A DNA stretch of 64,000 nt from Variovorax sp. OV700 (GTDB taxonomy: Bacteria; Pseudomonadota; Gammaproteobacteria; Burkholderiales; Burkholderiaceae_C): contig NZ_FNDR01000002.1 in the NCBI RefSeq assembly GCF_900099805.1, positions 248,001 to 312,000 on the forward strand, given 5' to 3'. A program made the position numbers and the translations under genes. Positions 1 through 8,435 of the stretch are shown piece after piece. How positions within the stretch are numbered: the first letter of the stretch is position 1; each line of letters begins with the position of its first letter. The notes beneath the pieces are model-generated. The model searched no databases. It saw only the letters and a list, made by a program, of their open reading frames with translations, and had not been told where the DNA came from.

Positions 1-31
1 CGCGCGTGGCAAGCGCCGCGATCTTCTGCAT
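1..31 (-). CDS. Possible ParA partition ATPase, N-terminal codons only (cut by left edge)
   Basis: On the minus strand an ATG at 31 opens a frame that runs off the window: Met-Gln-Lys-Ile-Ala-Ala-Leu-Ala-Thr-Arg. From memory, this resembles the first residues of the ParA-like ATPases encoded divergently from the initiator gene on Burkholderiales megaplasmids and second chromosomes. The position fits: par genes leftward, then palindromes and iterons, then rep rightward. Only ten residues are visible, no convincing Shine-Dalgarno precedes the ATG, and no Walker motif can be seen, so the call rests mostly on context. Confidence 0.45.
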   Translation of the reverse strand, partial: MQKIAALATR

Positions 32-65
32 GTTGATGGTTTGGCGGGGTGGAACCTGAAGCTCG

Positions 66-84
66 GTGGAAACCAGGTTTCCAC
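66..84. promoter_or_regulatory. Perfect 19-bp palindrome, candidate partition or operator site
   Basis: GTGGAAAC-CAG-GTTTCCAC is a perfect inverted repeat with 8-bp arms and a 3-bp centre, lying 35 bp upstream of the presumed leftward parA start. Partition loci of chromids carry palindromic parS sites or ParA operators in this position. The odd-length centre differs from the 16-bp parS forms I know from Burkholderia, so an operator for parA autoregulation is equally possible. Confidence 0.5.
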
Positions 85-122
85 TGACCGGCGGCACGGG
101 AACTGACATTTTGTATGGCCTT

Positions 123-162
123 ATTCGACAGAATCTGGCAATTCTATGAGAATCTGTCGAAT
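123..162. repeat. Spaced inverted repeat upstream of the iterons
   Basis: ATTCGACAGA (123-132) and its exact complement TCTGTCGAAT (153-162) are separated by 20 bp of relatively AT-rich sequence, placing equivalent bases about three helical turns apart. A third related half-site, CTATCGACA, follows at 172-180. The arrangement suggests a dimeric DNA-binding protein, for example an operator of the rep or par promoter, but no protein can be assigned. Confidence 0.4.
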
Positions 163-349
163 GGACAAGTTCTATCGACAAGCCCGCCGTAGCAGCCCCA
201 AGTATTGTGAGGACGGTTGGGGACCAAGGCCCCCAAAGGCCGCGCGCGCGGTTGGGATGCGGCCACAAACCGGGTCAGGGTGCCTGCAGCCCCCGATAAG
301 CCGGGTCCATTGCGCGCTTTGCGCCTGATTACGGGGTGCGTAGGGGACG

Positions 350-466
350 GCAACCCATATCCACTCACATTGGAACCCATCCGAACTCACAAAAGCCGCG
401 TCAGTCTCCCAACCAGGCTCACTTCAAACCCCAACCGATCTCACATTCAATCCCAACCGATCTCAC
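350..466 (+). repeat. Five iterons with 22-bp phasing (initiator binding sites)
   Basis: The core CTCAC occurs at 364, 386, 418, 440 and 462, each preceded by a C/A-rich half of the form CCCAwCCnnn. The clearest copies read CCCAACCgatCTCAC at 452-466 and 430-444; the others are CCCAACCaggCTCAC (408-422), a variant ending at 390 and a weaker one ending at 368. Spacings are 22, 32, 22 and 22 bp: two helical turns each, with one interval widened by about one further turn. They lie about 170 bp upstream of the initiator gene on the same strand, as expected for binding sites of a Rep_3-family protein. Confidence 0.8.
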
Positions 467-636
467 AGCCGCAGGCGTAAGTACCTGTCACGCAACAGGA
501 AAACGCATCCTCAACTCTTCAATCTCCCAAGTGTTTATCTGCAAACATACCAAGGCACCACCACACGCCTAATGTGAATTGACTGAATCACAATGCAAAG
601 GCATGATGTGAAACCACTTTATTGCCGCCGCAGACC

Positions 637-2013
637 ATGGTCGAGGAAGAAAATTCACAGTCACGGTCTCCGCCCCGGCAATCGCCCACGGCCGAAGAAC
701 AGAGCGTGGCCAAGGCCAACGAGGCCATCGCCATCCGCCCCAAGCGCGGGCGGCTCACCTTGCTTTCGCGGCGCATTTACAACGCGCTGCTTTACCACTC
801 GCAGCGCCAGGGCGTGGACGAGCCGGTCTATAAGCTGACGCTGAGCGAACTGATCGGCGACGCCCGCTTCAATTCGAACAACACGGAGCTGCTGAAATCG
901 CACCTGCGCGACATGCAGGCCACGACCATCGAGTGGTCGACCAGCAGCAGTTCCCTCAAGCGATGGGTGTCGTCGCAGCTGCTTGGCACCGTCACCATCG
1001 AGGAGCAGGGCAGGGGGCGGCCCTGCATGGTGACCTGGCGCTATCCGGACGAGATCAAGGAGCGGCTGGTCAAGCCGCACCAGTACACGCGCGTGCTGCT
1101 CGAGATGAGCAGCCAGATGCGCAGTTATTCCGCCGCCGTGCTGTACGAGATCGGCGCGCGCTATCTCACCTCGCCCGGGCGCCTGTCGATGCGGGAGGAT
1201 GTCGTCTGGTGGGCCGCGGTGCTGACGGGCCGCAGCGACATCAAGGAAGTCGACTACCGCTTTCTCAAGCGCGACGTCATCAGCAAGGCGCTGGCCGAGA
1301 TCGACGCGCTGTGCGAAGACTTCGGACTCGAGCTGATCGAGCACAAGCGCGGCCGCAAGATCGAGGAGATCCAGTTCAGGGTCGTTCCCAAGATCCAGCA
1401 GCGTCTGGGGGACATCAGTGCATCGAACCGGAACGTCTTCGACCTGGAGTTGGTCGGGCGCCTCATCGCGCTGGGCCTCAAGCAGGACGAGGCCCAGGAC
1501 CTCTACGCCACGACTGATGAAGGGCAGATCCGCGCCACGCTGGACCACGTGGACCAGCGCCTGCGCAACGCGGCCATGCCGGAGCTCAAGTCGCCGGCCG
1601 CCTATTTCAAGGACGCGCTGAAGAAAGGCTATGCCGGCGTGACCGCCATGGAGCCGGCGTCCGGTAGCAATGGGCAGCCGCCCGTGCTCGCGCCGCCTGT
1701 GGCTGCGCTGTCGGAGGCCGATCGGCTGCGGCGCATCCGAGAGCTCTGGGAAAACGACCGCATGGGGCAGGCGCGCGCCGTGTTCGCCGAGATGCCTCAG
1801 GGCATGCAGGCCGAAGTATGCACACGCTTCGAGGTCGCGCGGCTCGAACAGATGGCGGCCCCCATCGCGCGCGCCTGGCGGAGGGACGGCCCGGCGAGCC
1901 GCGTGGCCGCCACCACCTTCTACCGCTGGCTCGCGCAGGACACCTGGCCGGAGGAGCCAACCGACCGGGTGCTGCTGGATTTTGCCCTGCAACGTGGTGT
2001 GGTCGGCATCTAG
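637..2013 (+). CDS. Replication initiator protein, Rep_3/RepB superfamily
   Basis: A 458-residue protein that would bind the upstream iterons and open the origin. The N-terminal two thirds has the tandem winged-helix organisation of Rep_3 initiators: the conserved entry RLTLLSRRIYNALL, then a segment with Leu-Ser-Glu-Leu and Leu-Lys-Ser-His-Leu-Arg, and a second wing around TRVLLEMSSQMRSYSAAVL with the typical basic and aromatic residues. The C-terminal part (about residue 290 on) includes the helical motif LIALGLKQDEAQDLYATT and a stretch ending in AAYFKDALKKGYAG, as in large initiators of Burkholderiales megaplasmids. An in-frame TTG at 622 would add five residues; I prefer the ATG at 637. 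No strong ribosome-binding site is seen for either, consistent with low expression of an initiator. It is transcribed away from the presumed parA. Confidence 0.9.
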   Translation: MVEEENSQSRSPPRQSPTAEEQSVAKANEAIAIRPKRGRLTLLSRRIYNALLYHSQRQGVDEPVYKLTLSELIGDARFNSNNTELLKSHLRDMQATTIEWSTSSSSLKRWVSSQLLGTVTIEEQGRGRPCMVTWRYPDEIKERLVKPHQYTRVLLEMSSQMRSYSAAVLYEIGARYLTSPGRLSMREDVVWWAAVLTGRSDIKEVDYRFLKRDVISKALAEIDALCEDFGLELIEHKRGRKIEEIQFRVVPKIQQRLGDISASNRNVFDLELVGRLIALGLKQDEAQDLYATTDEGQIRATLDHVDQRLRNAAMPELKSPAAYFKDALKKGYAGVTAMEPASGSNGQPPVLAPPVAALSEADRLRRIRELWENDRMGQARAVFAEMPQGMQAEVCTRFEVARLEQMAAPIARAWRRDGPASRVAATTFYRWLAQDTWPEEPTDRVLLDFALQRGVVGI

Positions 2014-2162
2014 GACTTCCGCGTAAGTTTGCGATCACTTTCTCGGAGTGGTGCTCACGCATGTCACTCCGCGGCTCGTTGCGGTAGATCACTGGCGTAC
2101 AAGACGGATGGAGTTCGCAGCCCTATCGTGCGGCGTTGACTTCTCCAACTCGCAGAAAACCG

Positions 2163-2942
2163 ATGCCGCCGTCCTTCACCCCGCCTTTCACTTCTTCCGG
2201 TCGCAGCGCCCTCGTGCAAGCGCCGCCCTGGTACTACGCCGGCTGGCTCGTCAACGTGGAATTCGCGTTCGACGCCGGGCTGGGCGTGGCGATGGTGCCG
2301 CCGCAACTCGGCGTGGCCACCGGCAAGGGCTGCGTTCATTTCGCCGACTGGCAGTCCTGCGGCAACGACGGGCAGGAACTGCTCGACCCCGTCTATGCGC
2401 AGTACCGCGAGACCATCGTGGTGCTCGAGATCGCGCCAGGGCAGGGCGCTGATGCGCGCTTCTACTGTCCCCTGATCTACGTCGACCAGGACATTTCGTT
2501 GCTGCGCGGCTGGCTGCAAGGCTGGCCCAAGAAGATCGGGCAGACCTGGCTGACCCGCAGCCTGCCACTGGTGCACCCGGCGGCCGCGCCGTTGTCCAAG
2601 GGCAGCCGGCTCGGCGCGAGCCTCAGCGTGAAGGAGCGCCGGCTGGTCGATGCGACTGTCACGCTGACCGATGAGAAAACCGGGCGCCTGGGCTTTCTCT
2701 CCGCGCCGACGATCGGTGCAGTGGGCTGGCCCGACCTGACGCAGCCCGGCATCCCCGCCGCTCCCCGCTACCTGCGGGCCGACATCGTGGACCGCGTCGA
2801 ATCGGGCTGGACGCAGGGCAGGGCGACGCTGCGGTTTCACGAGCACCCGGTGGAAGAACTTTCGCTGCTCGGGCGGGTGGAGGCGACGCAGGCCAGCGCG
2901 GGCTGGATGGGCATCACGGTTCGCGGTGCGCTGGCCGCGTGA
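2163..2942 (+). CDS. Acetoacetate decarboxylase family protein
   Basis: A 259-residue cytosolic enzyme of the ADC fold. The hallmark is Gly-Trp-Pro-Lys-Lys-Ile-Gly near residue 125, matching the catalytic (K/E)xPKK region where the lysine forms a Schiff base with a beta-keto acid. Other family features are the early Pro-Pro-Trp-Tyr-Tyr and the segment YCPLIYVDQDISLLRGW before the lysine pair. True acetoacetate decarboxylases are about 245 residues; several ADC-like enzymes instead act as aldolase-dehydratases or on larger beta-keto acids, so the substrate is open. The ATG at 2163 is chosen over an upstream TTG at 2136. The stop codon lies 29 bp before the start of an AraC-type regulator on the same strand, suggesting co-transcription. 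Confidence 0.86.
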   Translation: MPPSFTPPFTSSGRSALVQAPPWYYAGWLVNVEFAFDAGLGVAMVPPQLGVATGKGCVHFADWQSCGNDGQELLDPVYAQYRETIVVLEIAPGQGADARFYCPLIYVDQDISLLRGWLQGWPKKIGQTWLTRSLPLVHPAAAPLSKGSRLGASLSVKERRLVDATVTLTDEKTGRLGFLSAPTIGAVGWPDLTQPGIPAAPRYLRADIVDRVESGWTQGRATLRFHEHPVEELSLLGRVEATQASAGWMGITVRGALAA

Positions 2943-2971
2943 GGGGGGCCGAGGGCGCTACCCTTCGGAAA

Positions 2972-3784
2972 ATGAACTTATCCACCGCCTCGCACATGAT
3001 CGGCCTGCCGATGGAAGACGGCGCGCAGATCGAGGCGATGTTTGCGTCCGATCCCAAGGCGCGCTTCGAGCTGCACTGGCATGCCGAATGGAGCGTGGGC
3101 GCTGTTCTCGAGGGTCGCTGCGAGTTCACGTGCGCCGGTGAACGGCACACGGCGCAAGCCGGCGACCTCGTGCTGATGGCGCCGTTCATGTTGCACACGG
3201 CGGGTGTCAGCGCGCAGGGGTTCCGGATGGTGATGCTGTATGTGCCGCATGCCTGGGTCGGGAGGCGCTTTGCCTGGCCACCCGCCGAGCGCGGAGTGCT
3301 GCGCGAACGGGTCTGGAAGAACGAACGCACAGCCTGCGCATTGGCTGCAGCGGCGCAATCGAGAGACGGGGCGGAGGTCGCCGATCTTCTCGAACAGATC
3401 CTCCGTTCGCAGACCGGGACGGAGCGCGTGCCGCTCGAACGCCTGCCGGGCGACGCCCGCGTCGAAGCAGTCTGCGAGGCCCTGGCGACGGAGGACGCCT
3501 GCCGCATGGCCCCCGCCTTGCTCGCCCAACGAATGGGCGTGTCGCGCGAACACTTCCATCGCCTGTTCCGCTTCGCCGTCGGCATGACGCCGGCCCACTA
3601 TGCGCGGCTCGCGCGCATCGGCCGCGCCAAGGCGATGCTGCGCGAGGGCAACTCGCCCGCCGAGGTGGCGACGCAATGCGGCTTCGTGGACCAGGCCCAT
3701 TTCTCCAGATGGTTTCGCCGCTGCTTTGGCGTGACGCCGGGCAACTACATGGTCGGGCCGGATGGGGCAGAACGGACTGCTTGA
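2972..3784 (+). CDS. AraC family transcriptional regulator
   Basis: A 270-residue regulator with an N-terminal cupin-like sensing domain (about residues 15-105, including Phe-Glu-Leu-His-Trp-His and the run of glycines and aromatics of the AraC_binding fold) and a C-terminal double helix-turn-helix (about 170-262). The second helix-turn-helix carries the signature VATQCGFVDQAHFSRWFRR followed by Gly-Val-Thr-Pro-Gly-Asn-Tyr, a near-ideal AraC motif. The ATG at 2972 follows a weak GGAAA; an in-frame GTG at 2939 would overlap the preceding stop codon. Its position behind the ADC-family gene suggests that it controls that gene or a linked transporter elsewhere; the ligand is unknown. Confidence 0.86.
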   Translation: MNLSTASHMIGLPMEDGAQIEAMFASDPKARFELHWHAEWSVGAVLEGRCEFTCAGERHTAQAGDLVLMAPFMLHTAGVSAQGFRMVMLYVPHAWVGRRFAWPPAERGVLRERVWKNERTACALAAAAQSRDGAEVADLLEQILRSQTGTERVPLERLPGDARVEAVCEALATEDACRMAPALLAQRMGVSREHFHRLFRFAVGMTPAHYARLARIGRAKAMLREGNSPAEVATQCGFVDQAHFSRWFRRCFGVTPGNYMVGPDGAERTA

Positions 3785-3873
3785 GAAACTCGCGGCGGGT
3801 TGCGCCGATGTCGGAACTTGGCCAGCCCGATGTCGCCGCGTTCGAGTCGCCTCGGAGCACAATCGGCCCTGCC

Positions 3874-4635
3874 ATGAGCACCATTGCCGAACCGTCGTTC
3901 CCCATCCCGCATGCCGCGCCTCGGATCCGCGTGCTGATCGCCGACGACCAGGCGCTGATCCGCCGCGGCATGGCCATGCTGCTGGACGCCGCGCCGGACA
4001 TCGAGGTCGTCGGCCAGGCGGCCGATGGCGTGGAAGCCGTGGAGTTGGCCCGCCGCCTGTTGCCTGACGTGGTGCTGATGGATCTGCACATGCCGCGCAA
4101 GGGCGGCGTGCTCGCGACGCGCGAGATCTCGGCCGCCTTGCCGCACACGCGCGTGATGGTGCTGACCACCTTCAATCGCGACGATCTGGTCTTCGACGCG
4201 GTGCGTGCTGGCGCGCAGGCCTACCTGCTCAAGGATGCTTCGGAAGAAGAGGTGCTGGACACCGTCCGGGCGGTGCATCGCGGCGAGTCACGGCTGACGC
4301 CGCAGATCGCGCGCAAGGTGATGGACCAGTTCCGGCTGCTGGCCGATCGCGTTGCGCAGGAGCCGCTACCCCCGCTTACCCCGCCCACGCCGGATGTCCG
4401 CGCCGCGACCCAGGCAACCGCGCCCGGCGAGCCATTGCGGCCCGATGCGACCAAACCGCTGACCGAACGCGAGACCGCGGTGCTCGAGCTGATCGCCAAG
4501 GGCTACGGCAATCGCCAGATCGCCGCGGCGCTCAACCTGGCCGAGGGAACGGCAAAGAACCACGTCAGCCGGATCATGCAAAAGCTTCACGCGAACACCC
4601 GCACCGAACTGGCGGTGCTGGTGTTGAAGAAGTAA
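3874..4635 (+). CDS. Two-component response regulator, NarL/LuxR type
   Basis: A 253-residue DNA-binding regulator. Residues about 16-132 form a receiver domain: acidic pair in IADDQALIRRG, phosphoacceptor Asp70 in LMDLHMP, the Thr of VLTTF and the Lys of YLLKDAS. A Pro/Ala-rich linker (about 160-190) precedes a GerE/LuxR helix-turn-helix (LTERETAVLELIAKGYGNRQ through LAEGTAKNHVSRIMQKL). The matching kinase with a HisKA_3 domain lies 1.7 kb away, beyond a convergent MFS gene, so the three genes form one sensory-transport module. The start is the ATG at 3874, which leaves about 90 bp after the AraC gene. Confidence 0.93.
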   Translation: MSTIAEPSFPIPHAAPRIRVLIADDQALIRRGMAMLLDAAPDIEVVGQAADGVEAVELARRLLPDVVLMDLHMPRKGGVLATREISAALPHTRVMVLTTFNRDDLVFDAVRAGAQAYLLKDASEEEVLDTVRAVHRGESRLTPQIARKVMDQFRLLADRVAQEPLPPLTPPTPDVRAATQATAPGEPLRPDATKPLTERETAVLELIAKGYGNRQIAAALNLAEGTAKNHVSRIMQKLHANTRTELAVLVLKK

Positions 4636-4643
4636 CCCCCGAA

Positions 4644-4670
4644 GCGCCTCCGGCGCCTCCCCTCTAGGGG
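4644..4670. repeat. Double-hairpin intergenic repeat, possible bidirectional terminator
   Basis: Two adjacent stem-loops, GCGCC-TCC-GGCGC (4644-4656) and CCCCT-CT-AGGGG (4659-4670), sit between the convergent response regulator and MFS genes. GC-rich elements of this look are frequent between genes in Comamonadaceae (from memory). No T-run follows, so termination is possible but not demonstrated. A further small stem (CCGGC-AAA-GCCGG) lies at about 4684-4696. Confidence 0.45.
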
Positions 4671-4732
4671 GCGCACCCAGTGGCCCGGCAAAGCCGGCTC
4701 CACGGGTGCGCTGGATTTGGCAGTGGCGCTGG

Positions 4733-6085
4733 TCAGGCCGTGCGGCCTGCGGGCGACAGTCCGGGCATCGAGAGTTCCGGCGCCGGCGAAGGAGAAGGCG
4801 ATGCAGCAGCGTTACCGGCCGTGTGCTTGGCCAGTACCGGCCGCAGCGCGACGATGGCCAGGAACGCGGCGAACAGGTCCAGCCCCGCCACGGTGTAGAG
4901 CACGGTCGACCAGGTGCCGGTGGCCTCCATCATCAGGTTGCCGAGCGGCACGAAGAGCGCGCCAACGCCCTTGGCGCAGTACAGCACACCATAGATCTTG
5001 CCGATGTGCTTGGTGCCGAAGGCGTCGCCCGCCAGCGCGGAGAACAGCGAATACACCTCGCCCCAGGCCAGGAAGACCACGCCCGACAGGATGAGGAAGG
5101 CCCACGGGTTGTGGCCGAAGTAGCCCAGCGCAATGATGCCCAGGCCTTCCAGCGTGAAGGCGATCACCATCGTCTTCTCGCGGCCGATGTGGTCGGATAC
5201 CCAGCCGAACAGCGGGCGCGAGATGCCATTCATGACACGGTCGAGCATCAGGGCCAGCGGCAGTGCAGCCATGGTGACGAAGTACAGGTCCACCTTGAAG
5301 TTCTTCACACCCAGGTCCTGTGCGATCACGCCCAATTGGGCCACGGCCATCATGCCGCCGGTAACGACGCAGGAGAACATCAGGATCATCAGCCAGAACA
5401 GCGGCGTGCGAAGCGCTTCGCCCAGCGTGTAGTCGCGCCGGCTCTGCATGACCTTGGTCGAGGCACGTACTTCGTCGCCCTTGGGCGCCCGCAGGAACCA
5501 GGCGGCGAGGAAGGCCAGCGTGCCCTGCAGCAGGCCGAAGAACAGGAAGGCCTGCTGGAAGCCCGAGGATTCGATCATCGCGGCGATCGGCAGGATGGTG
5601 GCGGCCGAGCCGGCGCCATAGCCGCCGGCCGTCAGGCCCACCGCCAGGCCGCGCCGATCGGGGAACCACTTGAGCGCGTTGTTGATGCAGGTGGCGTAGA
5701 TCGAGCCCACGCCGATGCCGCCGATGGCCGCGCCGAGGTAGAAGCCCATCAGCGTCGTCGCCTGCGAGTTGACGACCCAGGCCGCGCCGATGAACAGCGC
5801 GCCGAAGGCCACGATCAGGCGCGGTCCGAACTTGTCGATGAAATAACCCTCGATAGGCGCGAGCCAGGTCTGCACCAGCACGAAGATGGTGAAGGCGATC
5901 TGGATCGACGCGCGCTCCCAGCCGAACTTGCCCTGAATTTCTGGCACGAACAAAGTCCATGCGTACTGGATGTTGGCGGTGGCGATCATGCAGACGATGC
6001 CGACAGCCAGTTGCAGCCAGCGGTTGTCGAACAAGCGCGGCGGCGCGCCGGATGCCGTCTGTGTCAGGGAAGTGGTTTTGTTCAT
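4733..6085 (-). CDS. MFS transporter, oxalate/formate antiporter (OFA) family
   Basis: A 450-residue inner-membrane carrier with about twelve hydrophobic segments. It begins with the OFA-like pattern RWLQLAVGIVCMIATANIQYAW followed by PEIQGKFGW, and has ANALKWFPDRRG-like residues in the first half (NNALKWFPDRRGLAVGL) and FGWVSDHIGRE after the central loop, the MFS loop 2/3 and 8/9 signatures. OxlT-type proteins exchange a dicarboxylate for a monocarboxylate, but members of this family in Burkholderiales may carry other small acids. The start at 6085 is preceded by GGAG with proper spacing; METKR upstream (6100) is an alternative. The gene diverges from a sensor kinase over about 220 bp and converges on a response regulator, which points to substrate-sensing control of uptake. 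Confidence 0.88.
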   Translation of the reverse strand: MNKTTSLTQTASGAPPRLFDNRWLQLAVGIVCMIATANIQYAWTLFVPEIQGKFGWERASIQIAFTIFVLVQTWLAPIEGYFIDKFGPRLIVAFGALFIGAAWVVNSQATTLMGFYLGAAIGGIGVGSIYATCINNALKWFPDRRGLAVGLTAGGYGAGSAATILPIAAMIESSGFQQAFLFFGLLQGTLAFLAAWFLRAPKGDEVRASTKVMQSRRDYTLGEALRTPLFWLMILMFSCVVTGGMMAVAQLGVIAQDLGVKNFKVDLYFVTMAALPLALMLDRVMNGISRPLFGWVSDHIGREKTMVIAFTLEGLGIIALGYFGHNPWAFLILSGVVFLAWGEVYSLFSALAGDAFGTKHIGKIYGVLYCAKGVGALFVPLGNLMMEATGTWSTVLYTVAGLDLFAAFLAIVALRPVLAKHTAGNAAASPSPSPAPELSMPGLSPAGRTA

Positions 6086-6308
6086 TCGCTTCGTCTCCAT
6101 TCGTTGTCGCGCCGATCGCGTCGCGGCACGTTGTGGGTTGGGAATCAGTCGCGCTGCGGGCACGGATCGCGATGGGTGCAACTGTTCCCGCAAACGGCCG
6201 CCGGCGCGCCTGCCGGAAGTCACTCGGCAGATCGAGACAAACCCCGAGGGCTAAGGGGAAGTCCCCATGCCGAAAGTCATGGTGGCCCTTTGCGAGAATG
6301 CGCTGCCA

Positions 6309-8156
6309 ATGAACCTCGCACGTCGCATCGATCCACGGCGCTCCATGGCCGCCGCGATTGGCTGGCTGCTGATTGCGCTCACCTTGTGCCTGGCACTGGT
6401 GGCCAACCTGTGGCTGCGCAGCTTCGTGCGTGCGACGCTGCTCGAGCAGCACGGCCAGCGCCTGGAAGCCGCGGCCGAGCACGTCAATGCTGAACTCGAC
6501 ACCGCACTGCTGCTGCGCCTGCAGGCGGTCAGCGTGGTGGCGGCCATGCTGTCGGAGGACGTGCAGCACAGCGAAGGCGAACGCCTGAAGCGCTCGCTCG
6601 AAGCGGTACGCCGCGGCGTTCCAGACCTGATCTGGCTGGCGGTGACCGATGCCGATGGCTTCATCGTCGCAGCGACCGACGAGCAGGTGGTCGGCCAGAA
6701 CGTCAATCAGCACGCGTGGATCTCGCAAGGCCTGAACGCCGCATGGATCGAGGAAGGCCGCTCGCCGCGCGAACGCTTCCTGAAGCTCACCGCGCCGGTG
6801 CGCAATGCCGACGGCGCGATCATCGGCGTCGTCGCCGCGAACCTGAGCTGGAGCTGGGTGCAGAAGATGGTGGCCGAAATCCGCGCCTCGCCGGGCGAAT
6901 GGCTGCTGATCGACCGCGACGGCATCGTGCGCCACGGGCCGAGCGCCCTTCTTGAGAAGCGCTGGCAGGATGTCGGTGATCCGGTGACGCCCTTCGATCC
7001 CCTCGTCGCCGGCCTGGGGACCGACGGATCCGATCTGCCCACGCGCATCCGGACCAGGCGGCTCCTGGACAACCGGCCCTACCTGATTGCGTCTCCACCC
7101 AATGCCCGCGACGGAACGCTGCGCCGGCTTGGGTGGCAGGCCGTGGTGATTCAGCCGGTCGAATCGGTCGCGGCGTTCGCGACGGCCATCGAATGGCGCA
7201 TCTCGATCGTGCTGAGCCTGCTGGGCCTGGCCGCCGCCGTCGCCGGCATCATCGTGGCGCACCGCCTCACGCGGCGCGTGAGCGTGATCGCTCATTCGGC
7301 GGACGCGGTGCTGGCCGGGAGTGCGACGCGCATCGAGGTGCCGCAAGGTGTCGACGAAGCCGCGCGGCTGGGCAGTGCGCTCGACCGACTGCTGGACACG
7401 CTGCAGCGCGAACGCGACGAGTTGCGCCGGCTCAATGCCGAACTGGACGAACGCGTGCACCAGCGCACCGAGGAGATCAATCGGCTGGCGCAGGAGTCGC
7501 GCGATGCCGCGGTGGTGCGCGAGCGCCTGCGCCTGGCGCGCGGGCTGCACGATACGCTGGCGCATTCCATGATGGCAATGCTCACCGAGATCCGTGTGCT
7601 CAAACGTCTGGCATCCAGCCGGCCCGATGCGCTGCCGGACGAGCTGGTCCGGGCCGAGCGGGCGGCGCGCGACGGGCTGGACGAGGCGCGCCGCGCGATC
7701 GACCAGCTGCGCAGCAACCCGGTGCGCGACATCGGGCTGGGTGCGGCACTGGCCGAGTTGGCCAAAAACCTGAGCGAGCGCTCCGGCATCGAGATCGACT
7801 GCCAGATCGAACCCGCTTTGTCTGCCCTGGCGGCCGAGCCGGCGGAGACCGTGTTTCACATGTGCGAGGAGGTGCTGCGCAACGTCGAACATCACGCGGG
7901 CGCGCAGCGACTCCTGATCCGCCTGCAGCGCGTTGCGAACGACAACGTGGAATTGGAGATCGGCGACGACGGCATCGGCTTCGAGCCGAGTGCAGGCGCA
8001 GCCGGGCACTACGGACTTGTGGGGCTGCGGGAGCAGGCCGACGCGATTGGCGCCCGGCTGCGCATCGACAGCCGCCGAGGCGAAGGCACCCGTGTCTCCC
8101 TGTATTGGACGTTACGCGGGCGGAGCGTGAGCCAGGACCTGCCGCTACCGGCGTAG
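6309..8156 (+). CDS. Membrane sensor histidine kinase, NarX/DesK-like (HisKA_3)
   Basis: A 615-residue kinase. A transmembrane helix near residues 15-37 is followed by a roughly 240-residue periplasmic sensor (dCache-like: YCRR-free, with LIWLAVTDADGFIVAATD and LTAPVRNADGAIIGVVAANL repeats typical of Cache lobes), a second helix near residues 300-322, a HAMP-like segment and coiled coil, then the HisKA_3 dimerisation domain with His414 in RLARGLHDTLAHSMMAML. The C-terminal ATPase has the N-box VLRNVEHHAGA and G-box IGDDGIGFE and GLVGLREQA. It would phosphorylate the NarL-type regulator at 3874-4635. The start is set at the ATG at 6309; an in-frame ATG at 6267 would extend it. Small organic acids are plausible signals given the adjacent OFA carrier and Cache domain. 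Confidence 0.92.
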   Translation: MNLARRIDPRRSMAAAIGWLLIALTLCLALVANLWLRSFVRATLLEQHGQRLEAAAEHVNAELDTALLLRLQAVSVVAAMLSEDVQHSEGERLKRSLEAVRRGVPDLIWLAVTDADGFIVAATDEQVVGQNVNQHAWISQGLNAAWIEEGRSPRERFLKLTAPVRNADGAIIGVVAANLSWSWVQKMVAEIRASPGEWLLIDRDGIVRHGPSALLEKRWQDVGDPVTPFDPLVAGLGTDGSDLPTRIRTRRLLDNRPYLIASPPNARDGTLRRLGWQAVVIQPVESVAAFATAIEWRISIVLSLLGLAAAVAGIIVAHRLTRRVSVIAHSADAVLAGSATRIEVPQGVDEAARLGSALDRLLDTLQRERDELRRLNAELDERVHQRTEEINRLAQESRDAAVVRERLRLARGLHDTLAHSMMAMLTEIRVLKRLASSRPDALPDELVRAERAARDGLDEARRAIDQLRSNPVRDIGLGAALAELAKNLSERSGIEIDCQIEPALSALAAEPAETVFHMCEEVLRNVEHHAGAQRLLIRLQRVANDNVELEIGDDGIGFEPSAGAAGHYGLVGLREQADAIGARLRIDSRRGEGTRVSLYWTLRGRSVSQDLPLPA

Positions 8157-8435
8157 TTGGGGTCGACGCTCAGGCGCGGACGCGAGCGACGGTACTGATG
8201 GAACCATTCATGAGGGAAAACGCCGCTTCCGGCCAGAAGCGAGCCTGCCTCGAAAGGGGAGAATCGATACCACAACTTCCTGAGCGCCAGGCGCATCTGG
8301 CCGCGAGCCACGGCCCAAGCCCCGACAATGCGGTGCGCGCCGCGCCTCAACTTGTTAAAGTTTGCGCCCGTTCGCCACGCCGTCCATTTCGTGACATTGC
8401 GTTGTTATTGTTGTTCAGCCCGCCCGAAAGCCACC

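Larger units (their letters stand above)
1..636. other. Probable replication origin region of a secondary replicon
   Basis: About 600 bp without a convincing complete gene lie between the presumed leftward parA start and the rightward rep gene. The region holds a 19-bp palindrome (66-84), a spaced inverted repeat (123-162), a GC-rich segment with a small hairpin (217-222 with 231-236), five phased iterons (about 350-466) and a relatively AT-richer stretch (about 480-620) just before rep that could serve as the unwinding element. A degenerate DnaA-box-like nonamer is at 535-543 (two mismatches to the consensus). The layout is that of an iteron-controlled theta replicon. Confidence 0.65.

Noticed and set aside
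217..236. Hairpin TTGGGG / CCCCAA in the origin region
   Set aside because: Short stem within GC-rich DNA, no T-run and no relation to the other repeats; probably incidental.
535..543. DnaA-box-like nonamer TTATCTGCA before rep
   Set aside because: Two mismatches to the TTATCCACA consensus; not enough for a separate call, mentioned only within the origin region.
4706..6493. A 595-codon plus-strand frame opposite the OFA transporter gene
   Set aside because: The translation is the reversed shadow of a membrane-protein gene, rich in Arg, Gln and His with no motif.
4812..8009. A 1065-codon minus-strand open frame across the MFS and kinase region
   Set aside because: It runs antisense and out of frame over two well-supported genes; its Arg/Gln/His/Ala-rich composition is the usual artefact of GC-rich third positions.
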